From positions 1 to 40,812 of the forward strand of contig CACYCP010000045.1 of the NCBI GenBank assembly GCA_902772985.1: 40,812 nt of DNA, in the 5' to 3' direction. The position numbers were made by a program, and so were the translations under genes. The stretch comes from an uncultured Bacteroidia bacterium (GTDB lineage: Bacteria > Bacteroidota > Bacteroidia > Bacteroidales > UBA932). This document shows, piece after piece, positions 34,151 through 40,812 of the stretch. How positions within the stretch are numbered: the first letter of the stretch is position 1; each line of letters opens with the position of its first letter. A model generated the notes under the pieces. That model made no database searches, was not told the DNA's origin, and was given only the letters and a program-made list of their open reading frames with translations.

Positions 34151-36345
34151 AACGAAAGGCTAAGTTTTACTGAATAATTCCGCGGAGGCTGGGGATATAA
34201 CCCGGCCTCCGTGTATTCTGCGCCGTCCCAGGCCCTGTACACCCAGGCCGATGCATAATACAGATTGTTAAGGAGGTTGTCAATGTTGAAGGAAATGCCA
34301 ATGCGGCAGGACGGCAGTGCGAAACTGTGGCTCAGTTGAAGGGCCATGGTATAATATGCCGGAACGCAGCGGTCGGGGTTCCGGGTATTGTCCCAATATT
34401 GTTTTCCTACGTATTTTCCGCTGAGATTGAGCGAGAGGGCTTTCCATTTTCCGGAAAAAGGCGCAAGGTTCACCCTCCACATCCCGACAATCGAAGGGGA
34501 GAGCAGCATTGTGGTATTTTCATACTCTTCGGTAACATATCCACCCTCTACCCAGTTTTCCAGATAGGCCGTGAAATGCTTCAGCTTGTTGGTGCTCAAG
34601 GTCAGGTTCCCGTCCAGCCTTAGCCATTCAATGGCCTTCCAGGCTGCCTGCATTTCAATTCCGCGCCTCCAGCCCCTTCCCACGTTTTCCTTGATGGCAT
34701 AGCCTGAAAAGTTGAGTTTTCCGCTTTCCAGGAGCATATCCCAATATTCCATCAGGTAGATGTTCACCCCTGCGCTCAGGCGCTCGGACTCATATCCCCA
34801 GCCGGCTTCTATGTCCACCATCCGTTCGGGCTTGATGGGGATGAGTTCCCCCTTGATATTCTCCTTGATGTCGCTCCTTCCGGGTTCGCGATGCCCAAGG
34901 GCTGCCGAAGCGTATATCTTGTGCCGGCCGAAGGCTGCGGTGACGCCGGCCCTGGGGTTGAAGAAGTCCCAGTCGGCATGGTAGTCCAGCGGGATATCGC
35001 TGGCCTTGTCATCGGCCCCTTTTAAATCGTAGCCTATGTGGCGGTACTGCAAATCGGCAAAGGCGGTGAGCCAGGGGAGGGGCTGGTATTCGGCCCTTGC
35101 AAATGCGCCGGCCTCATACTTGATGCCGTCGTTTAGATACCAGCTGAAGGACTTGTTCAGGGAGTCGTAGTCGTAGCCCTCGCCAAGGAGTCTTGCCCAA
35201 AGTACTTCGCCCCAGTGCTTGCCGAAATAGCCCGAAAGGTTCACTCCGGCGTCCAATTTCACTCTGGCCGTGCGATAACGCGCATCGCTACGGAAAACCC
35301 AATAGTTGTTGCCCATCCTTTTCCGGTAAATCATGTCCGACTTTTTGACCCCGTCCACCGACGGGAATGGAAAGCCGAATTCGGCGAACTTCCGCCCGGT
35401 CTTATAGTATTGGTCGAAGCCGTCGCCGCGCGTGTAATTCAGCGTATTGGACCAGCTGAAGCTGCTGCCAAACTGATGGGTGTAGTTAAGCTGGAGATGA
35501 TGCTGGGCGTAATTGTCGTTTTGCTCGGGATAATACTGTATGTTTCCATGGTCATCGACATATTCCCCGGCCCCGTTGTAGCGGCGGTCGGTCTTGTACT
35601 TTTCCGGATCTATTCCGTCCCAGGTGATGCCGCTTACCTGTGCTCCCAGAAGATAGGTAAGGCGCAGCGAATTCCTGCTCCCAAGCCATCCCAGCACTGC
35701 ATATAGGGATGTGGAGCCTACATGGGCGTTCCTTATGTATCCGTCGGTGTGGCCTATGTTCCAGGCAAGGTCCAGGTAAAAGCCGCCCGGAAGCAGTCCG
35801 CTGGAGACTGCGGCCGATGAAATGAGGGAGCCGAAGGAGCCGCCGGCCATCTCTATCCTGGCGCTTGGCTCCGGCAGCACGAAGGCGGTATTCATGTTTA
35901 TGCTTGCCCCGAAGGCCCCGGCTCCATTGGCCGATGTGCCCAGTCCCCTTTGAAGCTGTACTCCTGAAATGAGGTTCGTCAGGGCGGGGATATTGACCCA
36001 GAACACCTCCTGCGATTCGGAGTCGTTCAGGGTGATGCCGTTCAGCGTCACGTTTATCTGGGAGCCCTTGCTTCCGCGGATGGTCATGGCCGAATTCCCA
36101 AGGCCGGTGCCGCCCTCGTTGTATGTAACAACGGAGGGAAGGAGCGAAAGCGCCATTGGAAGCGAATGCAAGGGGTTCGCTTGCTCAAGTTCTTTCTTGC
36201 CCACAGTGGTAAAGGTGACCGGAGTGAGAGCTCCTGCGCGAGTCGATGAAACCACCACGCTGTCCAGGCGTTCCGGCTGGTTTTCCTGCGCTTTCAGCAG
36301 CAGGGGCAGCATGAACAATGCTGCAATGAACAACAATTTTTTCAT
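34147..36345 (-). CDS. TonB-dependent outer-membrane receptor under a TPP riboswitch
   Basis: A 732-residue TonB-dependent receptor. Signal peptide ending LKA|Q (19/20), a TonB-box-like LDSVVVSS, a plug domain with PSVVTYNEGG, SAMTIRGSKGSQINVTLNG (in part) and INMNT, then a 22-strand barrel ending in Phe (VKLSLSF). It lacks the N-terminal carboxypeptidase-like extension of SusC proteins and there is no SusD partner, so it resembles small-molecule (BtuB/siderophore-like) receptors. A TPP riboswitch ends a few bases before the ATG, strongly suggesting import of thiamine or a precursor across the outer membrane. No PnuT or thiamine kinase gene follows. Confidence 0.92.
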   Translation of the reverse strand: MKKLLFIAALFMLPLLLKAQENQPERLDSVVVSSTRAGALTPVTFTTVGKKELEQANPLHSLPMALSLLPSVVTYNEGGTGLGNSAMTIRGSKGSQINVTLNGITLNDSESQEVFWVNIPALTNLISGVQLQRGLGTSANGAGAFGASINMNTAFVLPEPSARIEMAGGSFGSLISSAAVSSGLLPGGFYLDLAWNIGHTDGYIRNAHVGSTSLYAVLGWLGSRNSLRLTYLLGAQVSGITWDGIDPEKYKTDRRYNGAGEYVDDHGNIQYYPEQNDNYAQHHLQLNYTHQFGSSFSWSNTLNYTRGDGFDQYYKTGRKFAEFGFPFPSVDGVKKSDMIYRKRMGNNYWVFRSDARYRTARVKLDAGVNLSGYFGKHWGEVLWARLLGEGYDYDSLNKSFSWYLNDGIKYEAGAFARAEYQPLPWLTAFADLQYRHIGYDLKGADDKASDIPLDYHADWDFFNPRAGVTAAFGRHKIYASAALGHREPGRSDIKENIKGELIPIKPERMVDIEAGWGYESERLSAGVNIYLMEYWDMLLESGKLNFSGYAIKENVGRGWRRGIEMQAAWKAIEWLRLDGNLTLSTNKLKHFTAYLENWVEGGYVTEEYENTTMLLSPSIVGMWRVNLAPFSGKWKALSLNLSGKYVGKQYWDNTRNPDRCVPAYYTMALQLSHSFALPSCRIGISFNIDNLLNNLYYASAWVYRAWDGAEYTEAGLYPQPPRNYSVKLSLSF

Positions 36346-36346
36346 T

Positions 36347-36416
36347 TCCTTACGACGGTACTGACCGTATCAAGTTCAAAGGGTATAATCTCAGAGACAG
36401 CGCTGTCTCACCCCCA
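36347..36416 (-). promoter_or_regulatory. TPP riboswitch (thi-box)
   Basis: On the minus strand the leader reads GGGGGTGAG, the perfect 16-nt palindrome GAGACAGCGCTGTCTC (P3), CTGAGATTATACCC, TTGAACTTGATACGGT and TACCGTCGTAAGGA. These are the conserved TPP aptamer elements in the right order and spacing. The aptamer's last AAGGA doubles as the only purine-rich ribosome-binding candidate, 2-3 bases before the ATG at 36345, and no separate terminator hairpin follows, so control of translation start is the likely mechanism. A TTG-21-TAGTTTTT promoter candidate (36450 to 36419) would start transcription right at the aptamer. Confidence 0.92.
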
Positions 36417-36423
36417 ATAAAAA

Positions 36424-37170
36424 CTATTTTTCTATCTTAATTTCGTACAATCTGGGCCATTTCTTTCCGGTCAGGAATATCCTGCCGGAAGCGTCGATGG
36501 CTATTCCGTTCAGGACATCGGTTTCCTGGGTGCGCAGGCTGTCCGGCAGAAGCCCCTTGCAGTTTATGGCCCCTTCTACCTTTCCGGATGAAGGATTTAT
36601 GATAACTATCATGTCCGTAAGATAAACATTGGCCCAAACCTTTCCGTCAATCCATTCCAGTTCGTTCAGGTTCCTGAGAGGCCTGCCGTTCATCGTCACA
36701 GGGACCTTCTTCTGCAGTTTCATATCCTTGTCCAGGAAATAAAGGTTGGCCGAGCCGTCGCTTGCAATGAGCTGCTTGCCGTCGGTGGTGAGGCCCCAAC
36801 CTTCCCTGGGATAACTTACGGTGTTGATGTAGGTGAGGGTGGACGGGTCGTAACGGAAGGCTACCTTGTTTGTCCAGGTAAGGATGTAAAGTATGCCGTC
36901 CAGGACTACCGACCCCTCGCCGAAGTATTTCCGGTTCAGCTTTTTCAGGATTATGGGATTGCCGCTTTCCAAATCTACAGTGCGTATCGTACTTTCCCCG
37001 TGCTGACCGGTGGTTTCATACAGCACCCCGTCGTGGAAAAACAGGCCCTGGGTATAGGCTTCGGTGCTGTGTGGATACTCCTTCACTATCTTCAGCTTAT
37101 ACTCTTTCACCTGCGCCGATGTACAAGAGCACAGCAGGGCGGCTATTATCAGGATTCCTAATCTTTTCAT
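36424..37170 (-). CDS. Glutaminyl-peptide cyclotransferase (glutamine cyclotransferase)
   Basis: A 248-residue QC of the beta-propeller (plant/bacterial) type: HSTEAYTQGLFFHDGVLYET (in part), REGWGLTTDG, NLNELEWIDGKVWANVY and ETDVLNGIAID are family landmarks. It converts N-terminal Gln of exported proteins to pyroglutamate in the periplasm. The N-terminus is either a lipoprotein signal (LCS-C16) or a type I site at TSA|Q (19/20). ATG 37170 is chosen over 37215 because it begins the signal peptide and follows a -7 box. Confidence 0.92.
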   Translation of the reverse strand: MKRLGILIIAALLCSCTSAQVKEYKLKIVKEYPHSTEAYTQGLFFHDGVLYETTGQHGESTIRTVDLESGNPIILKKLNRKYFGEGSVVLDGILYILTWTNKVAFRYDPSTLTYINTVSYPREGWGLTTDGKQLIASDGSANLYFLDKDMKLQKKVPVTMNGRPLRNLNELEWIDGKVWANVYLTDMIVIINPSSGKVEGAINCKGLLPDSLRTQETDVLNGIAIDASGRIFLTGKKWPRLYEIKIEK

Positions 37171-37178
37171 ATTGAATG

Positions 37179-37186
37179 CAAAGTTA
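37179..37186 (-). promoter_or_regulatory. -7 box for the glutaminyl cyclase gene
   Basis: TAACTTTG on the minus strand, 8 bases upstream of the ATG at 37170. The upstream DNA is A/T-rich without a clear -33. Confidence 0.55.
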
Positions 37187-37258
37187 CGAAAAAATTTCTC
37201 AGTAAAATTATCCACAGCTTTTTAAAAAATTTTAATTACTAATAAAAAGTTTAAAAAG

Positions 37259-37290
37259 TTTTGTTGAATGAAAAACTTTGTTTATATTTG
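37259..37290 (+). promoter_or_regulatory. Strong stable-RNA-like promoter
   Basis: TTTTG at 37259-37263 and TATATTTG at 37283-37290 with a 19-bp spacer, preceded by an A/T-rich, A-tract-bearing stretch (37216-37258) like the upstream region of rRNA/tRNA promoters. It points into a region with no protein gene on that strand. Confidence 0.7.
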
Positions 37291-37295
37291 CATTG

Positions 37296-37408
37296 GAAAA
37301 GTGATACGCTACTTCTAACCAACACTAAAATTAACCTTCTTCTAGGTAAGAATACACTACTAACTAACCAAGTTAATAGCCCGTTGTGAAACGGGCTATT
37401 AAACTTTT
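37296..37408 (+). ncRNA. Candidate small RNA of unknown family
   Basis: About 110 nt between a consensus promoter and a strong terminator hairpin, with no plausible ORF; it does not resemble tRNA, tmRNA, 6S or SRP RNA by eye. The 5' part can fold AAGTG with TACTT. ATTAACCTT (37330-37338) can pair with AAGTTAAT (37370-37377), competing with the base of the terminator. The 3' end touches the stop of convergent trmD. The start and end are inferred from promoter and terminator positions. Confidence 0.5.
37373..37408 (+). terminator. Intrinsic terminator after the candidate small RNA
   Basis: A perfect 12-bp stem (TAATAGCCCGTT at 37374-37385 with AACGGGCTATTA at 37390-37401) closed by a GTGA tetraloop and followed by AACTTTTATTT. 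The T-rich side is on the plus strand, so it fits a plus-strand transcript better than trmD. Confidence 0.75.
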
Positions 37409-38084
37409 ATTTCAGGAGTTCGGGGCGCCGCTCTCTGGTGCGCTGGATGGATTGCTCGTCCTGCCAGGCGCGTATGAGTTTGGGATTTCCGCTCAAAAGA
37501 ATGTCCGGCACCCTCCATCCGTTGAATTCCACGGGGCGGGTATAGACAGGGGGCGACACCAGCCCGTCCTGGAATGAATCGCTAAGGGCCGATGTCTCGT
37601 CGTTCAGCACTCCGGGAACCAGGCGGATGATGCTGTCGGCAAGAAGGGCGGCGGGGATTTCGCCCCCGCTCACCACGAAGTTCCCGACTGAAATCTCCCT
37701 GGTGACAAGGTGTTCCCGTATCCTTTCGTCGATGCCTTTGTAATGGCCGCACAGGATAATGATGTTTTCCTTGAGGGAAAGCTCGTTCGCGATACCCTGG
37801 TCCAGGATTTCCCCGTCTGGGGCCATATAGATAATCTCGTCGTAATGGCGCTGGGAGCTCAATTCCTGGATATAGCGGAAAACGGGTTCCACCATCATAA
37901 CCATTCCGGCATCGCCGCCGTAGGAATAGTCGTCCACGGTGAGCCTGGGGCCCAGGCCGTATTTCCTGAGGTTGTGCACGTGTATCTCTACAAGGCCTTT
38001 TTTTACGGCCCGCTCCGGAATGGAGTGGCTCAAGGGGCTTTCCAGCAGCTCTGGTACAACGGTCAATATGTCTATTCTTAGCAT
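37407..38084 (-). CDS. trmD: tRNA (guanine37-N1)-methyltransferase
   Basis: A 225-residue SPOUT methyltransferase. YSYGGDAGMVMM, LCGHYKGIDERI, the knot segment SVGNFVVSGGE and LVPGVLNDETSALSDSF (in part) are TrmD signatures. It methylates N1 of G37 in tRNAs to prevent frameshifting. In many bacteria trmD sits with rpsP-rimM-rplS; here it stands alone with its own promoter between a candidate small RNA and the DUF349 gene. Confidence 0.95.
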   Translation of the reverse strand: MLRIDILTVVPELLESPLSHSIPERAVKKGLVEIHVHNLRKYGLGPRLTVDDYSYGGDAGMVMMVEPVFRYIQELSSQRHYDEIIYMAPDGEILDQGIANELSLKENIIILCGHYKGIDERIREHLVTREISVGNFVVSGGEIPAALLADSIIRLVPGVLNDETSALSDSFQDGLVSPPVYTRPVEFNGWRVPDILLSGNPKLIRAWQDEQSIQRTRERRPELLK

Positions 38085-38105
38085 CGTTTCAGGGCTTTAA
38101 CACTG

Positions 38106-38113
38106 CAAAAATA
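38106..38113 (-). promoter_or_regulatory. -7 box for trmD
   Basis: TATTTTTG on the minus strand, 21 bases upstream of the trmD ATG. No clear -33. Confidence 0.55.
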
Positions 38114-38143
38114 GCGTTTTATGTTTATTTATGGAAATTTTCT

Positions 38144-38151
38144 TATATTTG
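38144..38151 (+). promoter_or_regulatory. -7 box for the DUF349/yidC operon
   Basis: TATATTTG, 31 bases upstream of the ATG at 38183, divergent from the trmD box. Confidence 0.58.
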
Positions 38152-38182
38152 CAAGTTAGACTATCATTTAAAAGTATTACTC

Positions 38183-39946
38183 ATGAGTGAAGAAATTAAG
38201 CCTGTGATTACAGAGGAAGTCGCAGATGTAGAAAAAAAGGATCAACTGGGAGACAAGTCCCTTGCCGAACTGTCCCAATTGTTCCAGGAATTGATGGATT
38301 CGGAAGACAGCATGAAGCGCTCCAAGGAAGCCGAGGCTATTAAATCGGCTTTCTATAAGAGGCTTTCCAAAGAGAAGGCCGATGCCGGGGAAGACTCTTC
38401 CGTCCAGGAACCGGACGAAAATTCGGAGGACGAAGCCACCGTGCCCATGCAAAGCGGTCCGGTGAGCCCCTTCGCGGCAATCGAGTCGGCTTTCAAGTCG
38501 GTGTACATCGACTACAAGAAGGCCCGTGCCCAGTACAACAAGGAGCTGGACGCCCAAAGGGATGCGAATCTTGCAACCAAGCAGGGTATCATCGAGGAGC
38601 TGAAGCGCCTGGTGGAAGAGCCCGGTGACATGAAAGATGCATTCCCCAAGTTCCGTGACATCCAGAACCGCTGGAGGGAAACCGGCCCGGTTCCCCAGCA
38701 AAGTTTCAGGGACATCAACGATACATATCAGCTATACGTCACCAAGTTCTACGACCTGGTGGACATCAACCGCGAGCTCAGGGATTTGGACTTCAAGAAG
38801 AATCTGGAGGCCAAAAACGCCTATTGCGAGCAGGCCGAGGCCCTTGCACAGGAAGAAGACGTGGTAGAGGCCTTCAAGGACCTGCAGAAACTGCACGAGC
38901 AGTGGAAAGACCTGGGCCCGGTTGCCAAGGAATACAGGGAAGAGATATGGGAGCGTTTCCGCGCTGCCACTTCGGTGATAAACAAGAACTACCAGGCCCA
39001 TTTCGAGGGCATCAAGGCAAAACAGACCGAGAATCTGAAAGAAAAGGTCGCCCTTTGCGAAAGGGTAGAGGAAATTGCCGGAATGGAGATTGGCTCTTCC
39101 ACCCAGTGGAATGCCCTTAGCAAAGAGATAGAGGAAATCCAGGCCAAATGGCGCTCCATCGGCTATGCCACAAAGAAGGAGAACCAGAGGGTGTATGAGC
39201 GTTTCCGCGCCGCCTGCGACAAGTTCTTCGAGCGCAAGAGGGCTTCCTTCACGGAGTTCAAGGACAGCATGAACGCCAACCTGGAAAAGAAGATGGCCAT
39301 CATCGAAGAGGCCGAAGCCCTTTCTGCCAGCACTGACTGGAAAGCCACCGGAGACCGTCTCATCGAACTGCAGAAGCAGTGGAAGGAGATTGGTGCCGTG
39401 CCCCGCAAGAAGAGCGAACAGATTTGGAAGCGCTTCAGGGCTGCGTGCGACACCTTCTTCACAGCACGCGACAATTCATCGGCCGGAAAGAATAATCTGG
39501 GAGCCAACCTTGCCGCTAAGAAGGCCCTTGTGGAAGAGATTCGCGCCTGGGAGCCTTCAGAGGATAAGGATGCTGCCACCGCACGCAAGGAATTCCAGCA
39601 GAAGTGGAATGACATAGGCTTCGTTCCCTTCAAGGAAAAGGATGCCATCCAGGCCGCCTACAAAGAGGCTATGGACGCTAAATTCCCTGGCGGAAATGCC
39701 GGAGGACGCCGTCGTAGCGGTGGAAGCGGTCCTGCTCCAAAGATCAAGGACAGCCTTCGCGAGCAGTTCAACCAGCTCCAGCAGGAAATCCAGACATACG
39801 AAAACAATATCGGCTATTTCACCTCGTCCAAGGGGGCCGAAAAGCTGAAGGCACAGATGCAGGAGCGCATTGACGAAGCCAAGGCCCGCCTGGAGGAACT
39901 TAAGGCCAAGATTCGCGCAAAGGAACAGGAGCAGTCTGAAGAGTAA
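38183..39946 (+). CDS. DUF349 domain protein
   Basis: A 587-residue cytosolic, highly charged, mostly helical protein. Several DUF349 repeats of ~70 residues can be seen, each with a WK-x-(I/L)G-x-(V/A) core: RWRETGPVPQQSF, QWKDLGPVAKEY, KWRSIGYATKKEN, QWKEIGAVPRKKS and KWNDIGFVPFKEK. Each continues into an (I/V)W/Y-x-RFRAA helix. A Gly/Arg-rich hinge (about residues 510-520) precedes a C-terminal coiled coil. Function is unknown; the repeats and coiled coils suggest a scaffold or nucleic-acid-associated protein. yidC starts 8 bases after its stop. Confidence 0.9.
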   Translation: MSEEIKPVITEEVADVEKKDQLGDKSLAELSQLFQELMDSEDSMKRSKEAEAIKSAFYKRLSKEKADAGEDSSVQEPDENSEDEATVPMQSGPVSPFAAIESAFKSVYIDYKKARAQYNKELDAQRDANLATKQGIIEELKRLVEEPGDMKDAFPKFRDIQNRWRETGPVPQQSFRDINDTYQLYVTKFYDLVDINRELRDLDFKKNLEAKNAYCEQAEALAQEEDVVEAFKDLQKLHEQWKDLGPVAKEYREEIWERFRAATSVINKNYQAHFEGIKAKQTENLKEKVALCERVEEIAGMEIGSSTQWNALSKEIEEIQAKWRSIGYATKKENQRVYERFRAACDKFFERKRASFTEFKDSMNANLEKKMAIIEEAEALSASTDWKATGDRLIELQKQWKEIGAVPRKKSEQIWKRFRAACDTFFTARDNSSAGKNNLGANLAAKKALVEEIRAWEPSEDKDAATARKEFQQKWNDIGFVPFKEKDAIQAAYKEAMDAKFPGGNAGGRRRSGGSGPAPKIKDSLREQFNQLQQEIQTYENNIGYFTSSKGAEKLKAQMQERIDEAKARLEELKAKIRAKEQEQSEE

Positions 39947-39954
39947 AAAGAGTT

Positions 39955-40812
39955 ATGGACAAAAATACAGTCATCGGCTGGGTACTCATACTCCTTATCA
40001 TGGTGGGATTCTTCGGGTACCAGAGCCATCAGTTACGCAAACAACAAGCCTATCAGGCACAGCTTGATTCGATTGCAGCCGCCGAGGCCTATGCCCAGTG
40101 GCAGCTGGACAGCGCCTGGAGGGCCCAGAATCCGGAAGCAGCAGCCGCAGCCGACTCTGCAGCCAAGGCTGTCCCTTCCCTTGCCGCCCCTTCGGCCCTG
40201 GTTTATTCGGATTCCCTCCTGAATCTGGCCGCCTCTTCACAGGGCAGCATCATCACCATTTCCAACGAAAAGCTGGAGGTCAGTTTCACAACCCGCGGCG
40301 CCCAGCCCTACAGCGTTCTGGTCAAGGATTACCTTACCTATACAAAGGAGCCTTTGTACATTCTCCAGGCCGATAAGACTCAGCTTGGATATGTCGTTTA
40401 TGCTCCCACCGCCATCGACACCCGCAAATTCACCTTCCAGTATATTCCGGAGGCATCTTCCGACAGCACCGTGGTGATGCGCCTGCCCCTTGGCAGCGGC
40501 GGCTACATCGAGCAAAGCTACACCCTCCGGAAGAATTCCTATTCGGTGGATGAAACCCTTTCACTGGTAGGTCTCGGGGACGTGATTCCAAGGAACGTGG
40601 GCAGCATCGACGTGGATTTCGATGCCATAATCCCCAGGATGGAAAAGGGTTACAAGGGCGAAACCCAGTATTCCCGCCTGAACTACTATTTCCCCGACGA
40701 CAACAAGCCTTCCAGCATTGGAAACGGCAGGAAAGGGGAGAAACGTTTCAATAACAATATCGAGTGGTTCGCCTTCCAGCAGCAGTTCTTCAGCGCCATC
40801 ATGCGCGCTCCC
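39955..40812 (+). CDS. yidC: Membrane protein insertase YidC, N-terminal part (cut by window end)
   Basis: 286 codons without a stop run to the window edge. MDKNTVIGWVLILLIMVGFF is the typical Bacteroidota YidC start with TM1, followed by an Ala/Ser/Asp-rich linker (about 30-85) and the periplasmic beta-supersandwich domain (ISNEKLEVSFTTRGAQPYSV in part, to the end). The conserved insertase core with the catalytic groove lies beyond the window. YidC inserts and folds inner-membrane proteins with or without SecYEG. Cotranscribed with the DUF349 gene. Confidence 0.93.
   Translation, partial: MDKNTVIGWVLILLIMVGFFGYQSHQLRKQQAYQAQLDSIAAAEAYAQWQLDSAWRAQNPEAAAAADSAAKAVPSLAAPSALVYSDSLLNLAASSQGSIITISNEKLEVSFTTRGAQPYSVLVKDYLTYTKEPLYILQADKTQLGYVVYAPTAIDTRKFTFQYIPEASSDSTVVMRLPLGSGGYIEQSYTLRKNSYSVDETLSLVGLGDVIPRNVGSIDVDFDAIIPRMEKGYKGETQYSRLNYYFPDDNKPSSIGNGRKGEKRFNNNIEWFAFQQQFFSAIMRAP

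Noticed and set aside
36347-36416. Leader considered as a cobalamin riboswitch because the receptor looks BtuB-like
   Set aside because: No B12-box is present; CTGAGATTATACCC and TTGAACTTGAT are TPP aptamer elements.
37269-37319. A 16-codon ORF (ATG at 37269) as a leader peptide
   Set aside because: It starts upstream of the -7 box of the promoter in the same place, so it would not be in that transcript; no downstream gene on the strand.

Overview
This window comes from a member of the Bacteroidota, most likely Bacteroidales. The lines of evidence are: at least fourteen start-proximal matches to the Bacteroidota sigma-ABfr -7 box (TAnnTTTG), some with a TTG/TTTG about 19-21 bp upstream; exported proteins whose predicted mature N-terminus is Gln; a TonB-dependent receptor, a DPP-IV-type peptidase, DUF349, an XerC-like recombinase next to a short HPF, and RlmN/RecA/TrmD/Pgi of the type usual in this phylum. 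The genus cannot be assigned from sequence alone. Gene content is mostly core chromosome. No insertion sequence, prophage, CRISPR array or tRNA was seen.

Layout. 1-125: the 3' part of a 5S rRNA and its terminator, the end of an rRNA operon. 132-3827 (-): operon of a two-TM sensor-like protein, TrkH and a RecD-like helicase. 3921-6322 (+): ROK regulator and class I aminotransferase. 6313-9327 (-): a small ketosynthase / FAD-oxidoreductase / FabG cassette. 9367-11388 (-): DPP-IV-like peptidase. 11457-19525 (+): nine tightly packed or overlapping genes (HsdR_N-like protein, Cca, Xer, HPF, HolA, NatA-like and NatB-like ABC transporter, and a 5'-nucleotidase split into two lipoproteins). 19522-21974 (-): tdk, phytase-esterase-like protein, yicC. 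22034-24265 (+): acidic hypothetical, rsmI, helix-hairpin-helix protein. 24243-25274 (-): recA. 25376-29256 (+): rlmN, patatin/outer-membrane-barrel protein, recX. 29282-29598 (+): RNase P RNA. 29584-32749 (-): FGE/sialidase fusion lipoprotein, Y-family DNA polymerase and a 58-residue YolD-like protein. 32813-34150 (+): pgi. 34147-37170 (-): glutaminyl cyclase and a TPP-riboswitch-controlled TonB receptor. About 37283-37408 (+): a promoter-terminator unit without a gene, a candidate small RNA. 37407-38084 (-): trmD. 38183-40812 (+): DUF349 protein and the start of yidC, cut by the window edge.

How the parts fit. Information processing dominates: CCA addition, ribosome hibernation, replication clamp loading, rRNA and tRNA methylation, RNase P, RecA/RecX, Y-family polymerase. 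Envelope functions are interleaved: thiamine-regulated receptor, patatin barrel, QC, DPP-IV, YidC, ABC exporter. The glutaminyl cyclase can be linked by inference to the Gln-leading exported proteins encoded around it. Genes are packed so tightly that start/stop overlaps (ATGA) are the norm, and convergent genes often share their stop codons.

The parts most worth a second look are the orphan small-RNA-like unit near 37.3 kb, the FGE/sialidase-polymerase-YolD operon with a repeat-bearing linker, the orphan TPP-regulated receptor, and the minimal ketosynthase cassette whose middle gene ends inside a palindromic repeat.
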